Made by a program: the position numbers and the translations under genes. Under the pieces are notes generated by a model. It had not been told where the DNA came from. It saw only the letters and a program-made list of their open reading frames with translations, and did no database searches. A stretch of DNA of 64,000 bases from Sternotherus odoratus (taxonomy: Eukaryota; Chordata; Testudines; Kinosternidae). Positions 24,700 through 34,374 of this stretch are shown here, piece by piece; within the stretch, counting starts at the first letter, position 1, and each line of letters opens with the position of its first letter. The stretch is taken from assembly GCA_032164245.1 (NCBI GenBank), contig JAVMKO010000001.1:245591644-245655643 (forward strand), read 5' to 3'.

Positions 24700-26254
24700 C
24701 AACAACTGTCAGGCAGAGGGAAGTTACTAATGGAGTTCCTCAGGGATCGGTGTTGGGAACAATCTTATTTAACATTTTATTGCTGATCTTGGAACAAAAA
24801 GTGAGGGTGTGCTAATAAAATTTGTGGATGTCACAAAAGTGGGAAGTATAGACAATTCAGAGAAGAACCAGAATGTCATACAAGAAAATCTGGATGACCT
24901 TGTAAGCTGGAGAAACAGAAATGAGATGAAACTTAATAGTGCAAAGTGAAAGGTCATACATTTAGGTACTAATAAGAATTTTTGCTGTAAGCTGGGAACT
25001 TATTAGTTGGAAGTGATAGTGGAGGAGAAAGACCTGGTCCGTATTGCTTGATCAGATGATAACTATGAGCCGTCAGTGTGATGCAGCTGTGAAAAAAAGG
25101 TGAATGTTGTCCTATAATGGATCAGGCAAGGTATTTCCAGTAGAGACGGAATTCTTAGTACCATTATACAAGGCACTGGTGAGACATTATCTAGAATACT
25201 GTGTGCAATTCTGGTGTCCTATGTTTAAGAAAGATAAATTCAAACAGAAACAGATGCAGAAAAGGGCTACTAGGATGATCCAAGGAATGGAAAACCTACC
25301 TTATGAGAAAAGACTCAAAGACCTTGTTTTGTTTAGCCTAATCAAAATAAGGCTAAGGGGAGATATGATTGCTCTGTACAAATACATCTGAGTGAAAAAT
25401 ATCAGGGTTGGAGAAGAGTTACATATGTTAATCACCAATGTGGACAAAAACGAATGGCTATGAACTGGCCATCAACAAGTTTAGGTTTGAAATTAGGGGA
25501 AGTTTTTTAATCATCAGAGGAGTGAAGTTCTGGAGCAGCCTTCCAACAGTAGCAATGGGGGCAATAAACCTAGCTGGCTTCAAGACTGAGCTTGATAAAT
25601 TAATGGAGGGGATTGTCTGACAGAACTACCTACAATGGCATGTGGCCCATCGGCAAGTGCCAGTTGCAAAAATCACCAATGGCTGGAGACGGGACATTAG
25701 ATGGGGAGGGCTCTGAGTTACCACCAAGAATTCTTTCCCAGGTATCTGCCCGGTGGATCTTGCCCACATGCTCAGGGTCTAACTAAGGGGTCAGCAACCT
25801 TTGGCATGAGGCCCATCAGGATAATCCACTGGTGGGCCATAAGACATTTTGTTTACATTGACCATCCACAGGCACGCCCCCTCGCCCCCTGACTTCCCGA
25901 TTGCTGGGAACAATGAACAGCATGCCACATGCCAAAGATTGCCGACCCCTAGTCTAACTGATCATCATATTTGGGGTCGGGAAGGAATTCACCCCCCCCC
26001 CCAGTCAGATTGGCAGAGACCCTGGGGTTTTTTCACCTTCCTCAAGGGGCATGGGTCCCTTGCAGGTTTAAACTAGTGTAAACAGTGAATTCACTATAAT
26101 TTAAAGTCTTTAAACCATGGTTTGAGGCCTCCTGTAACTCAGCCAGAGGTTAGGGTCTCTTATAGGAGTGGTGTGTGCAGGTCCTGTGCCCTGCAACATG
26201 CAGGAGGTCAGACTAGATTGCCCAGTGTGTCCTTAAAGTCTGTGAGTCTATGAG
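24700..26254 (+). mobile_element. CR1 LINE, 3' half, split by a hAT
   Basis: It opens in the reverse transcriptase with a frame reading GVPQGSVLGTILFN (about 24732-24775). It continues through SWRNRNEMKLN near 24905 and [17 protein letters not shown] at 25164-25214. It ends with the IRGVKFWSSLP segment near 25515 and the tail block CAGGAGGTCAGACTAGATTG at 26201-26220. The last bases are GTCTGTGAGTCTATGAG. The catalytic FADD-type motif is not intact and frames shift several times. A hAT element (25785-25951) interrupts the tail region. Confidence 0.9.
25785..25951. mobile_element. hAT-type MITE with perfect 8-bp target duplication
   Basis: The left end is AAGGGGTCAGCAACCTTTGG and the right end, reversed, is TAGGGGTCGGCAATCTTTGG. 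GTCTAACT occurs at 25777-25784 and 25952-25959, a perfect 8-bp target duplication. Excising it rejoins the host CR1 tail, so the hAT moved after the CR1 landed. It is 167 bp and non-coding. Confidence 0.93.
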
Positions 26255-27127
26255 AACTAACCCCCACTCACATCAGTTTTTCTTTACATTTTGCTCTGTT
26301 GCTGCCTCCCTTAGTTTGGCCGCTGAGACCTCAAGATAATGTAAATATAGGAAAATAACATAGACAATGCTGGCAGAAGACAGTTATGGTAAACTAAAAA
26401 AATATATAGTGATTGGACCTTGAAAAACCAAACAAATAAAATTAAACAATAAGGAGATTAAACATGGGAGCTTAATGTTGTACAACAGATGGAAGCTTTT
26501 GCCTGCAATATGAAGGAAATAGTAATAGGAAGGTAGTAAACCAATAATACCTTTAATATGTATCTGCATTTACTCATCATGCTACATGACGCCAGCTTTA
26601 TTGCTGATGGCCTGGGGATAAACATCTATGTTCTCTGAGCCAATATTACCTTTAGCATTTATATATTATCTGTAAAACAGAAAATAGGTATTGTTGGGCA
26701 TCAGTCTGGCCTTGAGTATTTTCTTTAGAATAAACTTTTGTTTATACTATTTTTAATTTTCTCTATTTGGCTTTTAAACATAACAAAGGTGTTTAATTCT
26801 TCTTTTTTCTCTGTAAGAGCTACACGCCATATGATAGAACTAACTACAGAAGTGAGGCAGACTGTTTTCTGTTCTGGTGAAGCAGATCTAAAGGTCCCAA
26901 TGGAAATAATAGAAAAAAATGAAGTAGGGCTATGGGTGTGTGTGAAAGAAAGATAGAGAAATACAGGATAAATTATTTCATGGCATGTACTAGCTGAGAC
27001 GGATTGTACAGGGTCTGGTCTATGTGTATGTATGTATGTCCATATGACTGGCTTTTTTGTATTGTCAGTAAATCTCAACAGGAAACCCTTCCTTGCTTTC
27101 TCCGCTATGTGCTTTCTTCACTGTCCT
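26255..27127. other. Unassigned sequence
   Basis: I see no gene or recognisable repeat. The 117-codon minus frame at 26725-27078 overlaps a plus frame and has no domain. Confidence 0.45.
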
Positions 27128-27316
27128 GGTCCAATGGGGACTGCAGGAAGCAGCGGCCAGCACCCCGCCGCCCCCATTAGACTGGGATGGCGAACCACGG
27201 CCAGTGGGAGCTGCAATCAGCCAAACCTGTGGACACGGCAGGTAAACAAACCCGCCGGGTCTGCAAAAGGTGCTTACCCTGGCGGGCTGCGTGCCAAGGT
27301 TGCTGATCAGTGCTAT
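27128..27316. mobile_element. hAT-type MITE, one end preserved
   Basis: The right end reads GTGCCAAGGTTGCTGATCAG, the reverse of the family terminus, and the GGCAGGTAAACAAAC block is shared with the copy at 42171-42369. The left terminus is lost. Confidence 0.72.
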
Positions 27317-27685
27317 AGACCATTTCCACACTCAAAACTGAAATCAACACAGTTTACTTATACATGAATTTTAGCACAATATTCCTTAGTACACACAGGC
27401 CTCTAAAAACCGAAGAGCTCACACCACAGTGCACCAGCTGTTCCTGTTTAATCTAACAAGTCATGTACACATTAAGGACAAAGGAAGGCAACAGGAACAA
27501 GCGCCACTGGCTGTCTTTCTGCCAACGTCCAATAATAAAAAAATCAAAAGAGTTAGCCTCCCCAAAAATCAGCAGATTGGTTTAAAAATCACGAGATTTT
27601 GAAAATAATAAATGTTGGGTTATTTTATTTACCTTTATCATTAAGATTGACCTTTTCTCTGCAACCCTGATGGCTAAAAGCTTAC

Positions 27686-27720
<35 letters not shown>

Positions 27721-27797
27721 GGATAGATAGATAGAAGCTGAAATTCCCATGTAATCATCTGCCTCTAGCAGCTGAAGCTTTAAGAAAAACAAAACCC
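27317..27797. other. Unassigned sequence containing a GATA microsatellite
   Basis: Apart from the GATA run at 27686-27734 I see no feature. Confidence 0.5.
27686..27734. repeat. (GATA)n microsatellite
   Basis: About twelve tandem GATA units with one GGAT interruption near 27720. Confidence 0.97.
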
Positions 27798-27998
27798 TGC
27801 AACAAACACCATTGCCAACTCTGTCCACATATATATTCAAGGGACACCATCATGGGACCTAACCACATCAGCCACACCATCAGGGGCTCGTTCACCTGCA
27901 CATCTACCAATGTGATCTATGCCACCATGTGCCAGCAATGCCCCTCTGCCATTTACATTGGCCAAACTAGACAGTCTCTATGCAAAAGAGCTCTCTAG
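27798..27998 (+). mobile_element. Penelope-like element fragment, GIY-YIG region
   Basis: A frame at about 27850-27990 reads GSFTCTSTNVIYATMCQQC followed by PSAIYIGQTRQSL. This contains the two halves of a GIY-YIG nuclease motif (VIYATMC and YIGQT). The CysxxCys spacing before YIGQT is typical of the Penelope-like endonuclease. The sequence differs clearly from the PLE at 20560-21436, so it is a separate family. Similarity stops after about 200 bp, so this is a 5'- and 3'-truncated fossil. Confidence 0.75.
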
Positions 27999-28284
27999 AA
28001 ACAGACGGTAAGAAAAAAGAAATGGCGAGTATGTGAAAACAAGAAAGAAAGTAATAAGGCTGAAATAGATTGAAAGTGCAGCTCTGTCAAGTGCCACACA
28101 CCTTGCATGACACCCACACATGCAAATCACCACTCAGACATTCCCGCAGCTCAGGCTGAATGTCACACATTCATGATAGTGCTAACCACCAGGGTTCAAA
28201 AATGAGTCAAGACTGAAAATATAATAAGAATGTCTTACAAATCATGAGGTGTTTATTTGGATTATTATTTTTTTTTTGCCCTGA

Positions 28285-28442
28285 TGTACACTCAGGTCTT
28301 CCGACAACGGCCGGTGCCAGATGCCCTAGAGAGAATGAGCGGAAGAGGTAATCATCAAGTGATCCATCCCTTGTCGCTCATTCCCAACTTCTGGCAAACA
28401 GAGGCTAGGGACACCATCCCTGCCCACTACAAGGAATTATGA
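28285..28442 (-). mobile_element. CR1-like LINE tail, minus strand
   Basis: This carries the GTAATCATCAAGTGATCCA and CTTCTGGCAAACAGAGGC blocks in reverse orientation. From memory these belong to the 3' tail of an old CR1 lineage, next to the TTCTTATGTTC-type terminus. The terminus itself is degraded here. Confidence 0.55.
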
Positions 28443-29142
28443 GGAAAGAAGAGAAAGAGAAGAACTGTTGAGAAGAGGAAGGGTGACAGAAGCTATGGGG
28501 GAAATGAAAGGTGTGATGAGGGGCTACATGGGAGAAAGCATCATACCAAACCACATTATATTCTAACCTCCCTATACGATAAGTCCACACGATGATATTA
28601 GCTGGAGTTGAAGGCACTGAGCACCTCTCTTAACTGGTGCTCAGTATATTATAAGATTGAGCCCTATCTCTGTATGACCAGAGGGTCTTGATTCAAGCAT
28701 TCAGAATTACATAGTGTAGAGTTAACATTGATCAGTTTTACTCTTTTACGCGGTCACATAATATAAGAACAAATGTATGAGAAGTAAATTTAAAACAAAT
28801 AAAAGAAAATACCACTTCAGGTTCACCACAGTTACATTGTGGCAGTGACTTCCTTAGCAGGTTATCAAGTCAAATAATGTGGCTCTAGTTAAAAAAGAGT
28901 TGGACATTTTTTATAAGTGATAACACAAAGATAAGCAAATGTCTTATTTCAGGTAGTAAGATAACCACAATGGGCTCAGGAACAAATATTCCCTTCTGTT
29001 CAATGGTGAAGAATTGGTTAGGTTCCTTATTTTTTGCTTTTTTCCTTTCTATTAAAGGATCAAATATTGACCATTAAAGTAGATGGGAAACCGTCCAAGA
29101 TGTTAAACCTATTTAGATGTTGCACTGCTCAATGTTGCAAGG
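28443..29142. other. Unassigned sequence
   Basis: No gene seen. A small hairpin-like segment with GGCACTGAGCACC and GGTGCTCAGT occurs at about 28610-28660. Confidence 0.5.
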
Positions 29143-29271
29143 CCTAAGTGATTTAGAGGGCTATATCTCATTTTCAAAAGTGATTTAGGACCCTATGTCC
29201 CAATGAGACTTAGGTTTCCAAGTGCCTGTATTGCTTTTGAAAATGGGACTTGGCTGTATAAGTCATTTAGG
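29143..29271. repeat. Fold-back repeat (CCTAAGTGATTTAG family)
   Basis: The left arm is CCTAAGTGATTTAG with CTCATTTTCAAAAG inside. The right arm is CTTTTGAAAATGGGAC then AAGTCATTTAGG. The arms are inverted, giving a hairpin of about 130 bp. It is related to the element at 37951-38088. Confidence 0.75.
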
Positions 29272-30704
29272 TTTTTCCAGTGCTAAGCAGAGCAACACCT
29301 AAATATCTTTAAAATTTTAGGCCTCTGAGCTTGAGTGACCAGTGGAAATCTCCATGCCTGTATGCAAAAGGAATAATTGTCATTATGGTTATGTACATAC
29401 ATCACAAGGGTTGTGTGATTATATGTCCATAGCTACTCCTGCCTAATAATATTTTCCATGAATGTATGGATACAGGATTTTAAAGCAGTAACCAGTACTA
29501 AATATTTAAATTCACTTTTATACTTGCAAACTTTTTATTGTGAACTATTAATGGTTAACGATCATGTTAACTTTGTGCATTGCTGACACTTAACCTGGCA
29601 TTGGTAAAAATGGAGGAGAGGGACAGAAAGTAATAGGTGGAAAATCTCTTGTCTTTTGGAATGACACTCACTCATGGGAAGGTCTCCACAGACAAACCTG
29701 TGGAGAAAATTGTCAGATTTACTTACGGGCCAATCCACCACTCCTGGGAGTCAAAGGGAGTTTTGCCCTTAACATCTGTGGTAGAAGGATCAAATTCCAG
29801 GTCTACTCCAATTATATATGGTATTTTCCAGAATTATAATTTCTAGGATTATAGCTGTATTTATGTAACTTGTCCTGAATGGATAGAAAATGTTTCATGA
29901 TCAGGGACAGGATTCTTTCTTCATTTGACAGTATCATCTCGTAGCATGGTGAAAATGTTAGAGAAAAGCATTTGAATGTGTTTTTCACTTCCACCTTTGT
30001 AACTGGTTTAATGATGTGAAACTATGCAGCTATTATTTGACTAAGTACTGATTCTTGTATGGTAAGCCATTCAAATAGTGGTTATTCAGTTCAATTCTTC
30101 ACAGAGAAGAGGGGGACAATTGGATGTAAAGCATTTTGGAATAGCTTTGATCTCACAATGCAGTTGAACTCAATTTTTTTTTTTAGCAGACCAGTTTCTC
30201 AATTGCCTCAAACATTTATCAAATCTAAATTTAATATCAAAAGAATAGCCACTTCCAATCCAAATTGTTTACTTGAACACCCTATTTACCTTCTTTCAGA
30301 CTGCCACAAGATAATAGAATTCTTTACCTCTGGGGAATAAGCAATCGAAGACTGTTATAAATTGTAAAACGAGTCTACAGCAACTACTTCTCAGTAAACA
30401 ACTTTATAATTATTGATTTATTGTGCATAAATTTGAATAATACAAACAAGATAAAATTTGGCAATTTTGCATAGTATCGTTAGGTGCTTTTTAATTCTAT
30501 ATTTTAGAGTGTATAATGCAGATGCATTCCAACCAAGCAATTTTCATAATTGCTTGCATTACATCTTTGACTTCTTTCATTGCCCCAGGTCAGATAAAAT
30601 ACATTCAGTCAAAAGGAACTAATTTGGCTTTAGTGACTCTATGATAGACCATATACATGAACTACCTCCAGAGAAAAAAAACAATGTCTTTAAAGGTTAT
30701 GTAC
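29272..30704. other. Unassigned AT-rich sequence
   Basis: I see no gene. Open frames up to 93 codons have no domain. Confidence 0.5.
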
Positions 30705-31735
30705 AATCCACATGAGTAGCAGAAGGAAAGGCTTTTTAAAGTTTGATGGTTGGGCAGATATGCTCCCCAGGATGCTTCCCTGGGGCATCTCACAACCACC
30801 TTCCCTTAGCATAAAGCCCCTTCTGAGCCTGCCCTGTGTCAGCTCCCCAACTCCACAGGCAACACAAGCACTCCCCTTTAGGCCTCACAGGCCCCACTGT
30901 CGCTCTACAGGTTGGCAACTGGCACACCCCAAAACTCAAGCCCGCTAAGCATCTTCCTTGGCGTGTCCAGGACCTGGTCTACTGGATGCTCACAGATTTG
31001 CTGCCGCCAAAGAAACAGTCCGTCTTACCAGTTCTACCTCAGATCACTGCTCCACTTAACATACAGGGCACTTAGATGTAAGTTCCCCCACATTTGGCAT
31101 TCCTGGCAAAACTGCATGTGGCTTCTACAGGTGATCAGAACGCAAGGGTTAAGGCTCTGGTGCTTGCACTCTACAAGTAGACTTGATCGTGATGTTGTCT
31201 GATGACTCGAAAGTTACTTAAACAGACTTTGAATGACAAGAATACAGTTTGCTCTGTGATAGGATCCCAGAATCCACTTTGGCTGGTGAGTACTGAAACT
31301 TTTGATATAGACCAGGTTCTTTGCCTCCAGCTCTTTGTATTTAGCATTATAGTCATGGATTTGTTTTTGAAAAGCTAGTTTCCTTAACACTTCCCTTCAT
31401 GTTGGGATGGATTTAATCCAAGTGAGTTCTTTTCATCCATCCCATCAACAGCTGGGCTGGGCTCATGCCCATATAGTTTGATGACTGGCTTTGTATTTCA
31501 AAAGAAATTGAGCCAACTTAATTCCCGAGATCCTATTAATCATCTTCTTCATCCCCTCATTTAAAGTCCTCACAGCAATCTCTAGTAGTCCATTGGAAGA
31601 TGAAAGATATGGGGAAGTTTGAATATATTTAATCCCATTTTTACTAAAAAAGTCTGAACTCCATGTGTGTAAAAATTACTCCATTGTCTGTGACAAGTAC
31701 GCTTGGTAGCCTGAGTTTTTCTCAGGTAGCAGTGG
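30705..31735 (-). mobile_element. Ty3/Gypsy-type integrase remnant, possibly with LTR
   Basis: On the minus strand, from about 31735, broken frames match the integrase core. LVTDNG (near 31688) carries the DNG box, followed by residues like PYHPSSNG across a frameshift and a RTLNEGMKK-like helix. A C-terminal stretch reads HDYNAKYKELEAKNLVYIK with QPKWILG (about 31255-31370), the part that precedes the GPLS/DGR segment in Ty3/Gypsy integrases. Stops and shifts are frequent. The last part, about 30705-31075, is non-coding and could be the downstream LTR, but I could not find a second copy to prove it. Confidence 0.72.
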
Positions 31736-32717
31736 AGGTCAGAGTCATCCCATGCATGGGTGGCGAGTCCTGTTGGCCCATGGTGCCTGGGCACCAGGAA
31801 TATTCCTGGCCTGAAGCCCAGCTCCAGCTGTGTTTGAGGCCGGGTCTCTCCCTTAGCCCCGCCTTCTGCCCCAGGCACCCCTGCCCCGCACATCCCCCAG
31901 GCCATTTAAAACAACCCAGGGCCCCCACTCACTACTGGCAGCATAGCAAAGTGGGGTAGCTTCCTGCCTCCTTGCTCCACGTGGCTGTCATCCCGTCCCT
32001 GCAGCCCTTGGGAAGGTTTGGTCTGGGTCCTGCCCCAGATGCCCCTGTAGCCAAAAGGAAGCTGCGGGGGTGGTGCCTGAAGGTAACAGCAATGGAGACT
32101 CCCGGCCTGCCCTGCCTAGGGGCCCAGGTAAGCACTGGAACCCTCCAGTCCCTTCCCAGAGCCTGCACCCCCTCCTATCTCCAAACTCCTTCCCAGAACC
32201 TGGATTCCCCCATCCCCAAACTCCCAGAGCCTGACCCTCAACCCCAGCCCAGAGCCAGCACCCAAATTCTGTCCCAGAGTCTGCACCCCTCACACACCCC
32301 TGCATACCCACCCCATGCCCTAACCTGGAGCTTGCACTCAAACTCCATCCCAGAGCCTGCATCCTTCACCTCCCTGCACCCACAGAGCCTGCACCCAGCA
32401 TCCAAATTTCATCCCAGAGCATTAGGCAGGTGGGTGGGGGGGAAAGTTGAGGGGCTAGAGTTTAGAGGGGCAGGTTCTGGGCACCATCAACATTTCTACA
32501 AACCTGCCACCCCTGATCCCATGCACCTTCTAATCATTTTAAATGTACAACCACTATGATTAGAATCATGTTTCCCATGATTTCCGCAGAAATCTAAAAG
32601 GGCATCAGTAAATACTATTCCATGTTAGGGAAAGGATCTTTATAATTCTAGATATTATAGAAATTATATCTAGAAAAAAGAGGAGCTCTTTTAATCCATG
32701 TAAACAAAAACACAGCA
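31736..32717. repeat. GC-rich block with degenerate CCCAGAGCCTGCACCC-type repeats
   Basis: From about 32150 to 32420 the words CAGAGCCTGCA, CCAAACTCC and CCCAGAGC recur irregularly. This yields proline-rich open frames on plus (195 codons) and glycine-rich ones on minus. The absence of stops comes from the base composition and repetition, so I do not call a gene. Composition differs sharply from the AT-rich flanks. Confidence 0.55.
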
Positions 32718-33090
32718 CCATAGATCTTTAAGACCAGAAGGAAGCACATTTAGTCTGACCTCCTGTGTATCACAGGTCACCAACACCATACAGTACACAC
32801 ACACACACAACTCAACAACTGAAATTAAACCAAAGTAATATAACCCTCAGGAGACAAAACTGATATGCTACAGGCTGAGAATGGGAAGGACCAAGGTCGA
32901 ATTATTCTGGCAAGCAATCTGTGCCACACACTGCAGAGGAATGTAAAAAATCCCACGGTCCCTGCCATTCTGACCTGGAGACAAATCCTTCCCCATTGGG
33001 CATAAGGAAGTTGGTTAGACTGAGTATGTGAGCAAGAACCAGCCAGGCAAGCACCCGAGAGAGAGAATCCCCAGTACCACCTGTAGAGGG
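32718..33090 (-). mobile_element. CR1 LINE tail, minus strand
   Basis: The minus strand reads from about 33090 into GSCSHTQSNQLP-like and MAGTVGFFTFLCS-like residues. It continues to the GGAGGTCAGACTAAATGTGC block (about 32745-32764) and ends TCTTAAAGATCTATGG. A (CA)n run at about 32798-32812 lies inside the tail. The 5' border against the GC-rich unit is approximate. Confidence 0.82.
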
Positions 33091-33638
33091 GGTTGGTCAG
33101 GGCTTGCACCTTCCACCAGGTCAGCGGGGGAACCCCACCACCTCTCTACACCGTTGCACGGCCCCTTCTGGGGGAATTAGTGGGGCCGTTGGGTCCTGGC
33201 TCCAGCCCTCAGGCAGGGAATGTGCCAAACAACTAGTCCAGAAGCCCAGGCCCTAGGTCAGGGTGGGGCAGCAGCAGTTCAAGGCTCAGGCTGTCAGTGC
33301 AGAGACTGAGCGGATGCACAGGTAAATTAGTCAGGGAGCCCAGGCCCTAAAACAAGGCCGGACCAGGGGGAAGGCAGCCACCCATGTGTTGGGTGGCCAA
33401 AAGGTGGGGGAGTGAGGGGGACGCAGGCCCACCCACTCCACTGCATCCCAGCCCGGGGCCCTAGCAGCAGCCAGTGTCTGCTGCTGTGTCAGTGGGGATC
33501 CTGGCTGCCAACACACTGACATGGGCTTGGGCTCTGTTTCAGTCCGGCTTGGGTTGGCTGTCCCCGGGCTACTTCCCCGCTCCCCCTCTGGAGGTACCCG
33601 ACTTCCCGTGGCATCTTCAGGGGGGTTAACTACCATCG

Positions 33639-33890
33639 GCTCCTCTGGATAGGTGGCGAGGAGCAGGTTCAACGACTCCTCTGGGTAGTATGGCGAGGGG
33701 CAGGCCCGGCGGCTCCTCTGGGTGGCGGGCGAGGGGCAGGCCCGGCGGCTCCTCTGGGTGGCGGGCGAGGGGCAGGCCCGGTGGCTCCTCTGGGTGGCGG
33801 GCGAGGAGCAGGCCCGGTGGCTCCTCTGGGTGGCGGGCGAGGGGCAGGCCCGGTGGCTCCTCTGGGTGGCGGGCGAGGGGCAGGCTCTGC
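33639..33890. repeat. 36-bp minisatellite, about seven units
   Basis: GGCTCCTCTG (or a one-base variant) starts at 33639, 33675, 33711, 33747, 33783, 33819 and 33855, an exact 36-bp period. Units differ mainly at C/T in GGCGGCTCC versus GGTGGCTCC. Because 36 is a multiple of 3, all six frames stay periodic. The apparent minus-strand proteins (for example repeated CPSPATQRSHRA or LPLARHPEEPPG) follow from the repeat. Confidence 0.95.
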
Positions 33891-33966
33891 AGCCCTCTAG
33901 CTGGAGCCACCCTGGGAGCATCTGGCCTCTCCAGTGGCTGCCCCCTGAGTGAGCTCTGAGGCAGAG

Positions 33967-33974
33967 CTTTTATA
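33967..33974 (-). promoter_or_regulatory. TATA box of the LTR-like unit
   Basis: TATAAAAG on the minus strand, preceded by a GC-rich stretch and followed about 25-30 bp later by a CT-rich start region. This is the strongest core-promoter match in the window. Activity is inference. Confidence 0.55.
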
Positions 33975-34374
33975 CTTCCCGTCCAGCCCCTGACCTCCCA
34001 GGGGCCAGACTTGGTGTGCCCTGGCTCCGCCCACTCTGGCATCTGACAGGGGTTATCTCCTTCCAGGCCAGCAGGGGGCCACACCGCCCCTCTACACACC
34101 TCAGATCACTGTCCCTCCCCATCCAGTATCCCATCCCCAGCTGATGCAAGCAAGCAAGAAAGAGGAATACATCCGGAGAGGAAAAGAAGACTCTGAATTA
34201 ATACACTGTATTTAAGTTAAGCAACTAATCTGTGATAGGTAATAGTTGAAGCCTGACCCCAAGAGATACCTGTGGATTTCTATGTGACTCCAGGAGCCAG
34301 CTAACAAAAAAATGTGTGACAGAAGAAGCCCTAATAACATATAGACATTCTCTAAAACACAGAATTCAAAACAT

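Larger units (their letters stand above)
33115..34098 (-). mobile_element. GC-rich LTR-like unit with TATA box (minus strand)
   Basis: On the minus strand the unit starts TGTGTAGAGGGGCGGTGTGG (34098 downward). A TATAAAAG box follows about 125 bp later, then a likely transcription start region, then a GC-rich body containing a 36-bp VNTR. A word close to the start (GGTGTAGAGAGGTGGTGG) recurs at about 33152, near the other end. The TATA box, GC-rich leader, TG start and lack of coding family match suggest an LTR or the promoter-bearing end of another retroelement. No partner LTR was seen, so the class remains open. Confidence 0.45.

Noticed and set aside
26725..27078. 117-codon minus-strand frame
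   Set aside because: No family features; overlaps a plus frame of similar quality; unremarkable composition.
31972..32559. 195-codon plus-strand open frame, proline-rich
   Set aside because: It lies in degenerate GC-rich repeats that are also open on the minus strand; no domain, no splice or promoter context.
33331..34099. 196- and 157-codon minus-strand frames with 12-residue repeats
   Set aside because: They are read-throughs of the 36-bp minisatellite, whose period is a multiple of three; other frames are equally open.
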